Part shown: positions 53,263 to 63,777 of the stretch, one piece after another
How positions within the stretch are numbered: position 1 is the first letter of the stretch
How the letters are laid out: every line of letters starts with the position of its first letter
Source: UA16 sp905478895
GTDB lineage: Bacteria; Bacteroidota; Bacteroidia; Flavobacteriales_D; Sanyastnellaceae
Assembly (NCBI GenBank): GCA_943788495.1
Contig: CALSQO010000001.1
Span: 558,001-622,000 of the forward strand
Direction of reading: 5' to 3'
Length of the DNA: 64,000 bases
Program-made: the position numbers and the translations under genes
The notes under the pieces: model-generated
Seen by the model: the letters and a program-made list of their open reading frames with translations, nothing else
Told to the model about the DNA's origin: nothing
The model's database searches: none

Positions 53263-53874
53263 ATGAACGAACCTGATCCGACCGAATTGCCGGTGCTTGT
53301 TTTTGCAACGCACAATGCCAACAAGGCGCGCGAAGTTCAGGACATGCTGAGCGGCACATACCGAATCCAGACGCTCTCAGACATCGGATGCCATGAAGAG
53401 ATTCCCGAGACGGCAGCGGACCTCAAGGGCAATGCTTTCCTCAAGGCGCAGCATGTGCATCAGGAGTACGGTCTGGATTGCTTCGCGGATGATACAGGAT
53501 TGGAGGTCGATGCGCTGGAAGGTGCGCCCGGGGTGCGAACGGCTCGCTATGCGGGAGAAGATGCGGATGCACAAGCGAATATGTCCAAATTGCTTGAGGC
53601 GCTTGCGGATGCGGATGGTGAGGATCGCACCGCGCGCTTTCGCACTGTGATTTGCCTCATTAGAGGGGGACAGGTGGAATACATAGAAGGTACTTGTGAA
53701 GGAAGTATCGTTGGGAAACAGAGCGGGGCAAAAGGATTTGGTTACGATCCTGTTTTTTCACCGGAAGGAGAGACCGTGACATTTGCCGAAATGTCAGCAG
53801 CTGCCAAAAATGAACGAAGCCACCGGGGAAAGGCAATCCGATCTATGGTGAGAGAATTGTTGGGAAAGTCTTGA
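53263..53874 (+). CDS. rdgB: XTP/dITP diphosphatase (RdgB/HAM1)
   Basis: This enzyme removes ITP, dITP and XTP from the nucleotide pool. The 203-residue protein has VFATHNANKAREVQDML at the N-terminus, FADDTGLEVDALEGAPGVRT with the metal ligand, GFGYDPVFSPEGETVTFAEM and SHRGKAIRSM. These are all the conserved blocks of the family. TAATTTCG lies 5 bases before the ATG. It follows menE by 21 bases in the same direction. Confidence 0.95.
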   Translation: MNEPDPTELPVLVFATHNANKAREVQDMLSGTYRIQTLSDIGCHEEIPETAADLKGNAFLKAQHVHQEYGLDCFADDTGLEVDALEGAPGVRTARYAGEDADAQANMSKLLEALADADGEDRTARFRTVICLIRGGQVEYIEGTCEGSIVGKQSGAKGFGYDPVFSPEGETVTFAEMSAAAKNERSHRGKAIRSMVRELLGKS

Positions 53875-53932
53875 AGGATGGCGTTTTGCCGTGAAAAGTT
53901 GTTGCATATTTGCCACTGAAAAGGGATAACGC

Positions 53933-54886
53933 ATGAATTACCTCGATTTCGAAGAACCGATTCTACAGTTGCGCGAGCAACTCACGCAAGCGCAAGAGTT
54001 GCAGGAAACAAGCGACGTGGATATGGCCAATCTGGTAGAGGACCTCGAATCCAAGATCCGAGAAGTAACAGCCAACATCTATTCAGACTTAACCCCTTGG
54101 CAGCGTGTGCAGGTCAGCCGCCACCCCGACCGACCCTATACCTTGAATTACATCGAGGCGATTACGGACGGACGCTTTATGGAGTTGCATGGAGACCGCA
54201 CAGTGAAGGACGACAAAGCCATGGTCGGAGGATTCGGTTTCATCGATGATCAAAGTGTAATGTTCATTGGTCAACAAAAGGGGGTGAACACCAAGATGCG
54301 GCAATACCGCAATTTTGGAATGGCAAATCCGGAGGGTTACCGCAAGGCATTGCGCCTCATGAAGCTCGCAGAGAAATTCAATCGCCCCATCGTGACGTTA
54401 ATTGATACGCCTGGTGCCTATCCAGGATTAGAGGCGGAAGAGCGAGGCCAAGGAGAAGCGATTGCACGAAACCTGATTGAGATGTGTCAATTGAAGGTGC
54501 CGGTGATTTGCATCGTTATCGGGGAGGGTGCCTCAGGAGGCGCATTGGGCATAGGAATCGGAGACCGGGTTCTGATGCTGGAAAACACTTGGTACAGCGT
54601 AATCAGTCCCGAATCGTGTTCTTCTATTCTTTGGCGGAATTGGGAGCACAAGATGGAAGCAGCCGCAGCCTTGAATTTGACGAGTGAAAACATGCAGTCA
54701 TTGGGACTCGTGGATGGCATCATTCCTGAACCTTTAGGGGGTGCACATGCCGATCCTGAGGCGATGTACAAACAGGTTAAAAAAGAAATAAAAAAGCACC
54801 TTTCAAAATTGATTCCCATGCACGCAGACAAGCGTGTAGAACGCCGAATTAGGAAGTTCTCATCAATGGGCGTAGTCAATAGCTGA
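53933..54886 (+). CDS. accA: acetyl-CoA carboxylase, carboxyltransferase alpha subunit
   Basis: AccA is one half of the carboxyltransferase that makes malonyl-CoA. The 317-residue protein has the helical N-terminal domain, TPWQRVQVSRHPDRPYTLNY, DRTVKDDKAMVGGFGF, the oxyanion-forming TLIDTPGAYPGLEAEERGQ and IGEGASGGALGIGIGDRVLM, and PESCSSILWRNWEHKMEAA near the end. AAAGGG lies 9-14 bases before the ATG. accD is not in the window; fabD, further up, is the next enzyme of the pathway. Confidence 0.97.
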   Translation: MNYLDFEEPILQLREQLTQAQELQETSDVDMANLVEDLESKIREVTANIYSDLTPWQRVQVSRHPDRPYTLNYIEAITDGRFMELHGDRTVKDDKAMVGGFGFIDDQSVMFIGQQKGVNTKMRQYRNFGMANPEGYRKALRLMKLAEKFNRPIVTLIDTPGAYPGLEAEERGQGEAIARNLIEMCQLKVPVICIVIGEGASGGALGIGIGDRVLMLENTWYSVISPESCSSILWRNWEHKMEAAAALNLTSENMQSLGLVDGIIPEPLGGAHADPEAMYKQVKKEIKKHLSKLIPMHADKRVERRIRKFSSMGVVNS

Positions 54887-54942
54887 GGGTGTCCAAGGAT
54901 TGCGTAGTTTTGTCACGAATTTGAAGATTCACAACATACAGT

Positions 54943-56655
54943 ATGAAGAGTAACGTTAACACCTGGAAGTTGCCCGCAGTGGCTATTATCACTTCCCTGA
55001 TTTTCTTTGCAGGATGCGCCGGATTAGGCAGCATGGACAAGGAAAAAGAGGCCTTGGGCCTGGAATCATCACCGGAGCCACTCATTTTGCGAGGCGATCA
55101 GGTGGAATTGAAAATTGAAGGAAAATTTCCGCCCAAGTACTTTGCGAAGAAAGTAAGTGTCGAGGCAACGCCGGTCCTTTCATGGGATGGCGGGAGCGCT
55201 TCTTTCGATACGCAGGGATTCCAAGGGGAAGAAGCCGCAGGCAATTACAAAGTGATTCCATTCGAGAATGGGAAAGCCTTTACCTATGAAGCTTCTGTGC
55301 CGTTTGATCCAGCCATGGAGGATGCGGGAGAATTAACCGTTCGCATTTCAGGGACCAAAGGAAGCAAGACGGTGGATTTTGATCCAATCGTAATCGGTGC
55401 AGGTGTAATCACCACTCCCCTCATGGTGCAGTCAGATGACCGCTTCATCCTCGCAAAGGATAATTTTAAGCGTGTATTGAGCTACACGGAAGAAGCAACG
55501 GTTAATTATGCCAAGAGTTCTTCTACCGTGCGTTCAGGCGAATTGCGCGACGAGGATTGGAAGGCATTGAAGGCATTAGTCGCCCTCGCCAACGACGCGG
55601 ATAGTGTGTCCTTAACCGGCGTAGCTATCGAAGCATATGCTTCACCCGAAGGTGAAATCACGTTGAACGAAGACTTAGCGTCAGATCGCGCCTCATCAGC
55701 AGCGAAAGCCATGACCCGTGAAATGAAGCGTAAGAAAATGACAGCGGACGAAGCATTTTTCAGTTTGGTTCCCAAAGGGGAAGATTGGAAAGGGTTCAAG
55801 TCCCTGATGAGCGCTTCCTCTATTGAAGACAAGAATTTGATCTTGCGCGTTTTGGAGATGTACAGCGACAAAAACAAACGAGAAGAAGAGATTCGCAACA
55901 TCGCCAAGACATACAAGGAAATTGAAAAGGACATTCTACCACAATTGCGTCGGTCACAAATGTCTGTTGGCTACGATGTAGAAGGTTACACGGATGAGGA
56001 ACTGATGGACTTGAGCATGAACAATGCCGAGGCATTGACGGTGGAAGAATTGCTTTACGCAGCCACCTTGTTCGATGACATGAATGAAAAGCTGACCGTT
56101 TACCAAGCCACCGCGCGCGTGCATGCAGGTGATTACCGTGGGCACAACAATGCTGGCTGGTGTTTGGCCCAAATGGGACGAATGAATCAAGCATGGGAAT
56201 TATTCAACGCAGCACTTGAGCTGAAGCGAGACAAGACAGTCCTCAATAACGTGGCAGCCATCACACGCAAGGACGGAAACATCGACGATGCGATGGCCTT
56301 GTTGAATGAAGCTTCTGGAGCCGGTCCAGAGGTCGGATACAACAAAGGAATTATCCTCATTCAAAAGGGCGATTATCCTTCTGCAATTTCCAACATGGGT
56401 CGCGAGAGCACGGTCAATGTCGCCTTAGCAAAAATGCTAAATGGCGATGCCTCAGCCGCGAAGAAGACGCTGGAAAACGCCAACGATGATAGTGCCGCTG
56501 CAAGCTACGTAATGGCGATTGCATGTGCCCGGCTCAAGGACGCTGCGGGAGCGAAGAAGTACCTTGCGGAAGCACTTGCGAAAGATCCGAGCATGCGAGC
56601 GAAAGCGGAGCGAGATCTCGAATTCCGAGACATGCGCGGAGAGATGGGCATGTAA
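54943..56655 (+). CDS. lipoprotein with OmpA-like segment and TPR domain
   Basis: The 570-residue protein has a lipoprotein signal (SLIFFAGC, Cys about 25). The middle part contains VAIEAYASPEGEITLNEDL followed by ASDRASSAAKAM, a pattern of peptidoglycan-binding OmpA-like domains. The C-terminal 200 residues hold about four TPR-like units (GHNNAGWCLAQMGRMNQAWE, VGYNKGIILIQKGDYPSAIS). The protein should sit in the periplasm anchored by lipid. TAGTTTTG at 54905-54912 is a possible -7 element. The gene ends at an intrinsic terminator. Confidence 0.82.
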   Translation: MKSNVNTWKLPAVAIITSLIFFAGCAGLGSMDKEKEALGLESSPEPLILRGDQVELKIEGKFPPKYFAKKVSVEATPVLSWDGGSASFDTQGFQGEEAAGNYKVIPFENGKAFTYEASVPFDPAMEDAGELTVRISGTKGSKTVDFDPIVIGAGVITTPLMVQSDDRFILAKDNFKRVLSYTEEATVNYAKSSSTVRSGELRDEDWKALKALVALANDADSVSLTGVAIEAYASPEGEITLNEDLASDRASSAAKAMTREMKRKKMTADEAFFSLVPKGEDWKGFKSLMSASSIEDKNLILRVLEMYSDKNKREEEIRNIAKTYKEIEKDILPQLRRSQMSVGYDVEGYTDEELMDLSMNNAEALTVEELLYAATLFDDMNEKLTVYQATARVHAGDYRGHNNAGWCLAQMGRMNQAWELFNAALELKRDKTVLNNVAAITRKDGNIDDAMALLNEASGAGPEVGYNKGIILIQKGDYPSAISNMGRESTVNVALAKMLNGDASAAKKTLENANDDSAAASYVMAIACARLKDAAGAKKYLAEALAKDPSMRAKAERDLEFRDMRGEMGM

Positions 56656-56676
56656 TCCCACCGAAAAAAAGCATTG

Positions 56677-56708
56677 AAAAGAGCCTCGGATACGGGGCTC
56701 TTTTTTTG
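56677..56708 (+). terminator. intrinsic terminator after the OmpA/TPR lipoprotein gene
   Basis: AAAAGAGCC (56677-56685) and GGCTCTTTT (56696-56704) pair over a 10-base loop, followed by more T residues. Confidence 0.85.
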
Positions 56709-56733
56709 TTCAATAGGTTGGGTGCTACTTTAG
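56706..56733 (+). promoter_or_regulatory. promoter of the S37 peptidase gene
   Basis: TTG at 56706-56708 and TACTTTAG at 56726-56733 are 17 bases apart; the -7 element has A in place of the last T. It ends 4 bases before the ATG at 56738, so a leaderless transcript is likely. The -33 element lies in the tail of the terminator before it. Confidence 0.5.
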
Positions 56734-56737
56734 GGGC

Positions 56738-58084
56738 ATGAATATCCTTTTTTCGGTGTTTCCTTCGTCATTCCTATTTGTCATTTCGCTGGGTCTTTCG
56801 TCGTCGGTTAATCCCTCGCTTGCTCAGGCAATGGCCGCTGCAGAGGTGGAGGCCTATCTATTTGATTTGACCGATGTTCGATTTGAACCTTCTGACTTTC
56901 AGCCCGCAAGCTTCACAGGAGCGTGGAATTTAAAAATTCGTCAACCGTTGGACCATGACCATCCTGAAAAAGGTTGGTTCTATCAGCGGGTTTATTTATC
57001 CCATCGCGATGCGGAATTGCCCGTTGTACTCGTGACCGAGGGATACAACCGAGGACGCAATTATGAAACAGAATTGGCCAAGTCCATTGGGGCGAATCAA
57101 GTCATCGTTGAGCATCGGTATTATGGAGAAAGCGTGCCGGATTCTATGGATTACCGATACTTGAATATTCGACAAGCCACGCGTGATTTGCATCGGATTC
57201 GAACGATTCTCGGAAAGCTTTACCCATCACCTTGGGTCGCTTCTGGAATTAGCAAAGGTGGACAGACGACCCTTTACTACCGTTATTTTTTTCCAGAGGA
57301 TGTGGTTGCAAGCGTGCCGTATGTCGCTCCGATCAATCTATCCTTGGAGGATGAGCGGATCTATGCATTTCTGGATGAAGTCGGGAGTGGGCAGTGCCGG
57401 CGTCAAATACAGGCCATTCAGCGACGTATTTTAGACGAGTATGACGCGAGTTTATTGCGGTTGAAATGGCACGCCAAGGGAGCCGAATACCAGTTCGGCT
57501 ATTTATCCCTGGAAGAAGCATTTGAATATGCCGTTTTGGAGTATCCATTTTCATTTTGGCAGTGGGGAGCCGATTGTGATGCATTGCCAAAAGCAAACGC
57601 GTCTCTGGAAGTCATTCTGGATCATTTCCTGGAAATCAGTGGGTTGGGCTTCTTTTCGGATGACGGGATGGTGAACTACGCCTCGCATTACTACCAGTGC
57701 GCCGCGGAGTTTGGTTATTATGGGTATGAAGTAGAACCGTTCAAATCGTCCCTCCGAGCGCTTGCATCCGATGCCAACCCTTCGGCGATTTTTACGCCCA
57801 ATCACATGGCCGTGGAATACGATGGAGGTGCATTGGCCCAATCGGTTTACGATTGGATTGATTCGGAAGGAGACGAGATCATTTACATCAATGGCGCGCT
57901 CGATACGTGGAGTGCAACGGCGATGCCGCCCAATAATGACCGCGATGCCCTTTATTTCTTTCTCGAGGGAGAGAGCCACGGTACTGCGAGGATTCGCAAT
58001 ATGACCGAGGCTCAGAAGGAAAGCATCCGGGATGCACTGGAGCGCTGGATGGGCATTGAATTGACCGGCACCCTCGCCGATTGA
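56738..58084 (+). CDS. S37-type serine peptidase (PS-10 family), exported
   Basis: The 448-residue protein has a signal peptide (ending NPSLAQA, about 31) and matches the S37 family of Streptomyces-type tripeptidyl aminopeptidases, alpha/beta hydrolases. Conserved blocks are KIRQPLDHDHPEKGWFYQRV, VEHRYYGESVP, the nucleophile S172 in ASGISKGGQTTLYYRY, the acid Asp in YINGALDTWSA and the His in FLEGESHGTARI. It should cut short peptides in the periplasm. It stands alone between a terminator and a convergent gene. Confidence 0.85.
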   Translation: MNILFSVFPSSFLFVISLGLSSSVNPSLAQAMAAAEVEAYLFDLTDVRFEPSDFQPASFTGAWNLKIRQPLDHDHPEKGWFYQRVYLSHRDAELPVVLVTEGYNRGRNYETELAKSIGANQVIVEHRYYGESVPDSMDYRYLNIRQATRDLHRIRTILGKLYPSPWVASGISKGGQTTLYYRYFFPEDVVASVPYVAPINLSLEDERIYAFLDEVGSGQCRRQIQAIQRRILDEYDASLLRLKWHAKGAEYQFGYLSLEEAFEYAVLEYPFSFWQWGADCDALPKANASLEVILDHFLEISGLGFFSDDGMVNYASHYYQCAAEFGYYGYEVEPFKSSLRALASDANPSAIFTPNHMAVEYDGGALAQSVYDWIDSEGDEIIYINGALDTWSATAMPPNNDRDALYFFLEGESHGTARIRNMTEAQKESIRDALERWMGIELTGTLAD

Positions 58085-58100
58085 CCCTGCCGCAGCACCC

Positions 58101-58615
58101 TCAGTAGGGAAATTGCATTTTCCGGGCGGCTTCCCATAACAGGATGCCTCCGCAAACGCTCACATTCAGGCTCTGTTTGGCGCCGAATTGCGGGATTTCG
58201 ATGGTGGTGTCACACTGCTCAATCGTTTCACTTTCAACGCCGCGGACTTCATTTCCAAAGACAAAAGCCCATGATTCCCCGGGAGCGGGTTTCCAGTCGT
58301 GAAGCGCAATGCTTGAAGGGGATTGCTCAATGGCGGCAACCTTGAATCCTTCACGCTGCAGGGAAACAATCGCAGCGAGGGCCGAATCGTGGCTGCGCCA
58401 GGGCACGTATTCGGATGAACCCAGCGCGCTCTTGAGGATATCGCGGTGCGGCGGATTTGCAGTATAACCGCAAAGTTCCAAGGCTTCGATTCGAAACGCA
58501 TCACCACTTCGGAAGAATGCACCCACATTGATTCCAGATCGGATGTTTTCCAGCACGACTCGAACCGGTAGTTTTTGGGCGGCTGAATAGCCTTCAGCTG
58601 TGGTCTTATTCTCGT

Positions 58616-58619
<4 letters not shown>
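58101..58619 (-). CDS. SpoU-family RNA methyltransferase
   Basis: The 172-residue protein has all three motifs of SpoU (TrmH-type) 2-O-methyltransferases: ENIRSGINVGAFFRSGDAF, AFVFGNEVRGV and IEIPQFGAKQSLNVSVCGGI, which form the trefoil knot. Its length resembles TrmL/TrmH of tRNA, but rRNA cannot be excluded. The ATG overlaps the uvrB stop by 4 bases, so the two genes are co-translated. It ends 16 bases from the convergent peptidase gene. Confidence 0.92.
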
Positions 58620-60646
<2,027 letters not shown>

Positions 60647-60719
60647 GGTTATTTCAAGCGGAAAGTTACGAGGAGCTGCGGTTGCAGAAGCATGGAAGTG
60701 GGGCAAATTCTACGCCATG

Positions 60720-60751
60720 AAAAAAGCCAGACCTTCCGGCCTGGCTTTTTT
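60720..60751 (-). terminator. intrinsic terminator of the rpsF-rpsR-rplI operon
   Basis: AAAAAAGCCAG (60720-60730) and CTGGCTTTTTT (60741-60751) pair, with a short inner CC/GG step over a TTCC loop. Read on the minus strand it ends in T6 just after the rplI stop, and it can also work on the plus strand. Confidence 0.92.
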
Positions 60752-60770
60752 GCATGAGACTGCAATTGAA

Positions 60771-61217
60771 TCAGTCAGCGACCACCTCAAAAGAGATGGT
60801 AACGTTGATTTCTTTGTGCAATTTCACAGTTGCTTCGTAAGAACCCAGCTCTTTGATGCTGTCATCCGCAATGGATATGTTCTTTCGCTCGATGCTGATG
60901 CCGCCCGCCTGGATGGCTTCTGCAATCTGAATCGAATTGACCGAACCGAAGATTTTTCCACTTTCGCCTGCTTTCGCACCGATTTTAATGGAGAGCGCTT
61001 CGAGTTTGGTCTGCAGCTTTTGCGCCTCTTCCAACGCTTTCACTGCTTTGTGCGATTGTTGCTTGATGACCTCTGCAACGACTTTCTTTGCTGAAGGGGT
61101 AGCCGCGACAGCCATTCCCTGAGGAATGAGGAAGTTGCGAGCAAACCCGGCTTTGACGTCTAGGGTGTCGTTTTTGCTGCCGAGACGATCAACGTCTTGT
61201 GTCAAAATGATTTCCAT
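60771..61217 (-). CDS. rplI: 50S ribosomal protein L9
   Basis: L9 binds 23S rRNA and helps keep reading frame. The 148 residues begin with the family MEIILTQDVDRLGSKNDTLD and VKAGFARNFLIPQGMAVAAT, followed by the long connecting helix and the C-terminal domain (ISIERKNISIADDSIKELGS, ending VSFEVVAD). It is the third gene of the operon and lies 11 bases after rpsR. Confidence 0.98.
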   Translation of the reverse strand: MEIILTQDVDRLGSKNDTLDVKAGFARNFLIPQGMAVAATPSAKKVVAEVIKQQSHKAVKALEEAQKLQTKLEALSIKIGAKAGESGKIFGSVNSIQIAEAIQAGGISIERKNISIADDSIKELGSYEATVKLHKEINVTISFEVVAD

Positions 61218-61228
61218 AATCGTCTGGG

Positions 61229-61492
61229 TTATCGAAGGTTATCCGCCACATATGGCATAAGTGCCAAGTGACGCGCTTTTTTGATGGCCTGTCCAACTTT
61301 GCGCTGGTACTTCAATGAAGTTCCAGTCAAGCGACGAGGTAAAATTTTTCCCTGCTCATTGCAAAGCATCAAAAGGAAGTCAGCATCCTTGTAGTCGATG
61401 TACTTAATGCCCTTCTTCTGGAAGCGACAATACTTCTCCTTCTGGGTGTCAATGCTGATGGGATTCAGGTAACGTACGTTCTTATCCGCCAT
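61229..61492 (-). CDS. rpsR: 30S ribosomal protein S18
   Basis: The 87-residue protein shows the S18 signature: KYCRFQKKGIKYIDYKDADF, GKILPRRLTGTSLKYQRKVG, and the C-terminal KKARHLALMPYVADNLR. It binds 16S rRNA together with S6, whose gene lies 18 bases upstream. A zinc site is not evident, since only two cysteines are present. Confidence 0.98.
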   Translation of the reverse strand: MADKNVRYLNPISIDTQKEKYCRFQKKGIKYIDYKDADFLLMLCNEQGKILPRRLTGTSLKYQRKVGQAIKKARHLALMPYVADNLR

Positions 61493-61510
61493 GGTATTGT
61501 ACTTTAAGGA

Positions 61511-61879
61511 TTAGGCCTCTTCGGTTGTTTCAGGGGCAGCTTTTGGCGCCTCTTTGGATTTGTTCCTACGCTTTTCAGCGTATTCAACGTGAAATTTGTC
61601 CATGCGAGTGGACAAGAAGCGAATGATTCGCTCATCTCTCCGGAACTCAGTTTCGAAGGGCAGGATCACAGATGCATCGGCTTCGAATTCCAAAAGCTGG
61701 TAAAAACCAGTTGATTTCTTTTGGATCGGGTAAGCCAATTTTCGCAATCCCCAAGACTCTTCATGAACAATCTTTGCATTGTTCTCTTTGAGGTAAGCCT
61801 TGTACTTCTCTACTGTTTCCGCCACCTGGTCTGCAGATAGCACGGGAGTCATAATGAAAACAGTTTCGTATCGGTTCAT
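61511..61879 (-). CDS. rpsF: 30S ribosomal protein S6
   Basis: The 122-residue S6 protein starts MNRYETVFIMTPVLSADQV and includes WGLRKLAYPIQKKSTGFYQL and RRDERIIRFLSTRMDKF. The C-terminal 20 residues are rich in Ala, Glu, Pro and Lys, an acidic tail common in S6. It is the first gene of the rpsF-rpsR-rplI operon, with a consensus promoter 30 bases upstream. No Shine-Dalgarno precedes the ATG, as often seen in Bacteroidota. Confidence 0.98.
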   Translation of the reverse strand: MNRYETVFIMTPVLSADQVAETVEKYKAYLKENNAKIVHEESWGLRKLAYPIQKKSTGFYQLLEFEADASVILPFETEFRRDERIIRFLSTRMDKFHVEYAEKRRNKSKEAPKAAPETTEEA

Positions 61880-61906
61880 ATAGAACGGGTTTTGTTAAAC
61901 GGGGTG

Positions 61907-61937
61907 CAAAATTAGTGTTTAACAGTTTAACTTCCAA
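61907..61937 (-). promoter_or_regulatory. promoter of the rpsF operon
   Basis: On the minus strand TTG (61937-61935), 20 bases, then TAATTTTG (61914-61907) match the consensus exactly. The ATG at 61879 lies 27 bases downstream of the -7 element, leaving a leader of about 20 bases. Confidence 0.75.
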
Positions 61938-62016
61938 GGGTTTTGTCATCGTGGGTAACGTGTTCATAAAGGAGTTTGGGCTTGGAGTCATATCGGTGCG
62001 ATATTCGCCTTCGATT

Positions 62017-63777
62017 ATGGAACAAACACCTTCCACTTCTTACACCGTTTCGGCGCGCAAATACCGCCCTCAGAATTGGGATGCGGTGGTGGGCCAAGAT
62101 GGCATCACGCGGACGCTGAGGCAAGCGATAGAACAGGAACAAATGGCGCAAGCGTATTTGTTTTGCGGGCCCCGTGGGGTAGGAAAGACCACTTCGGCTC
62201 GAATTTTTGCGCGGGCCATTAACGGTTTCGAAGCAAGCGAAGAGGAAGACTACGCTTTCAATGTATTCGAATTGGATGCGGCCTCGAACAACAAAGTCGA
62301 AGACATTCGCTCCATTGTGGACCAAGTGAGGATCCCTCCGCAACGAGGAAAGTACAAGGTTTACATCATCGATGAGGTGCACATGCTCTCTCAAGCCGCG
62401 TTCAATGCATTTCTTAAAACGTTGGAGGAGCCGCCGCCGCACGCCGTTTTCGTGTTAGCCACGACCGAGAAACATAAGATTCTTCCCACCATCTTGTCGC
62501 GTTGCCAAATCTTCGACTTTCATCGCATCACTGTGCCTGACATGGTGAAGCACTTGCAGGGCATTTGTGAAAAGGAGGGGGTTGAAGCGGAGGATTCTGC
62601 GCTGCATGTTGTCGCGGTCAAAGCAGACGGCGCACTTCGTGATGCCCTCAGCATTTTTGATCAATTGGTCGCTTTTGCGGGGAAGAATTTGACCTACGAT
62701 GCCGTCGCGGCGCACCTGCACGTGTTGGATCAACAAACGTATTTTGATGTCGTAGACGCCACGCAGTCGGGGGAAATTGCCCCGGCTTTGTTGGTGTTGG
62801 ATGAAATCATTGTTCGTGGGTTCGATCCGCACCATTTCATTACCGGACTGGGAGCTCACTTGCGGAATCTCCTCGTAGCGAGGGACGCTTCGACTGTGGC
62901 ATTGATGGAGGTGACAGACGATGTGAAAGCACAATTCTTAAAGCAGTCTGCGGCGGTTGACATTCGATTTTTGATCCGCGCTTTGGACTTGGTCAATGAG
63001 GCAGATATTCGATATAAGGCGAGCAATCACCAACGGCTCTTGGTCGAATTGACGCTCATGCAAATGGCTTCCCATGAGGAAGCTCAAAAAAAAAAGCCTG
63101 AACTGAATCCAATTGCCTCGAATGCTTGGAAGGAAAAGGCCGTTGCACCGCCCAAGGTCACGATGACCGAAGTTCCTGCAGCCGAGATGCCGGAGGCGAA
63201 GCCGGAACCAAGAAAAGCCAGACAGCCTGTTCAAGCCGAGGCGGTTGAAACGCCAGCTTTGCAAGTGGGGCCGCAGAGCCCACCGGCCAGAGCGGAAGTG
63301 GCGCTTCCATCCCGCAAGAAAAAAATCAAGTTGGCCACCCCAGATACCTTGCAGAGCATGGCGCCTGTCAAGGTGAATGCGGCAGCGGAAAAAAACCGAA
63401 CGAGCCCGGTTGACGAGCCAGCGATTCAAACCGCTTGGAAGGCGTATGCCGAGAAGATCAAAGCGGCGGATCAATTGAACTTGTATTCCACCTTGTGCGC
63501 AACGACCATCGGCCTAACTGACGGACATGTGCTCATTCGGGTATTGAACAAGTTGCAAGAGGAGCAGTTGCGGGATGCCTTGTTGAATATTTCCCAATTC
63601 ATGGCAGACCAGGTCCAAAACGACGAGCTCGACATCGAAATCAAGGTGGTCGCCACTGAGCAAAGCGAGATCAGTTCAGAATTCATGACCGATCGTGAGC
63701 GTTACGACGGTATGGTCAAGAAAAACCCGAGGGTAGAGGAATTGCGAAAACGTCTGGACCTAGACCTCAACGGTTGA
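62017..63777 (+). CDS. dnaX: DNA polymerase III, gamma/tau subunits
   Basis: DnaX is the AAA+ clamp-loader ATPase. The full-length (tau-like) protein has 586 residues: Walker A CGPRGVGKTTSARIF, ELDAASNNKVEDIR, Walker B YIIDEVHMLSQAAFN, sensor 1 ATTEKHKILPTILSRCQIFD and sensor 2 ADGALRDALSIFDQL. Domain III ends near VELTLMQMASHEEAQKKK (about 341-358), followed by a Pro/Ala-rich linker and a C-terminal domain. The zinc module of most bacteria is absent: no cysteines stand between ARAINGFEAS and FELDAAS. A run of ten A (63086-63095) lies exactly at the end of domain III and may give a short gamma form. I start at 62017 (MEQTPSTSYTVSARKYRPQ). Confidence 0.96.
   Translation: MEQTPSTSYTVSARKYRPQNWDAVVGQDGITRTLRQAIEQEQMAQAYLFCGPRGVGKTTSARIFARAINGFEASEEEDYAFNVFELDAASNNKVEDIRSIVDQVRIPPQRGKYKVYIIDEVHMLSQAAFNAFLKTLEEPPPHAVFVLATTEKHKILPTILSRCQIFDFHRITVPDMVKHLQGICEKEGVEAEDSALHVVAVKADGALRDALSIFDQLVAFAGKNLTYDAVAAHLHVLDQQTYFDVVDATQSGEIAPALLVLDEIIVRGFDPHHFITGLGAHLRNLLVARDASTVALMEVTDDVKAQFLKQSAAVDIRFLIRALDLVNEADIRYKASNHQRLLVELTLMQMASHEEAQKKKPELNPIASNAWKEKAVAPPKVTMTEVPAAEMPEAKPEPRKARQPVQAEAVETPALQVGPQSPPARAEVALPSRKKKIKLATPDTLQSMAPVKVNAAAEKNRTSPVDEPAIQTAWKAYAEKIKAADQLNLYSTLCATTIGLTDGHVLIRVLNKLQEEQLRDALLNISQFMADQVQNDELDIEIKVVATEQSEISSEFMTDRERYDGMVKKNPRVEELRKRLDLDLNG
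63086..63096 (+). other. candidate -1 frameshift or transcriptional slippage site in dnaX
   Basis: In frame the site reads CAA AAA AAA AAG. A -1 shift, or one extra A in the mRNA, gives AAA GCC TGA, so translation stops at 63099-63101 and yields 361 residues. A purine-rich GAGGAAG at 63076-63082 stands a few bases upstream, as do the Shine-Dalgarno-like stimulators of E. coli dnaX. Confidence 0.6.
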
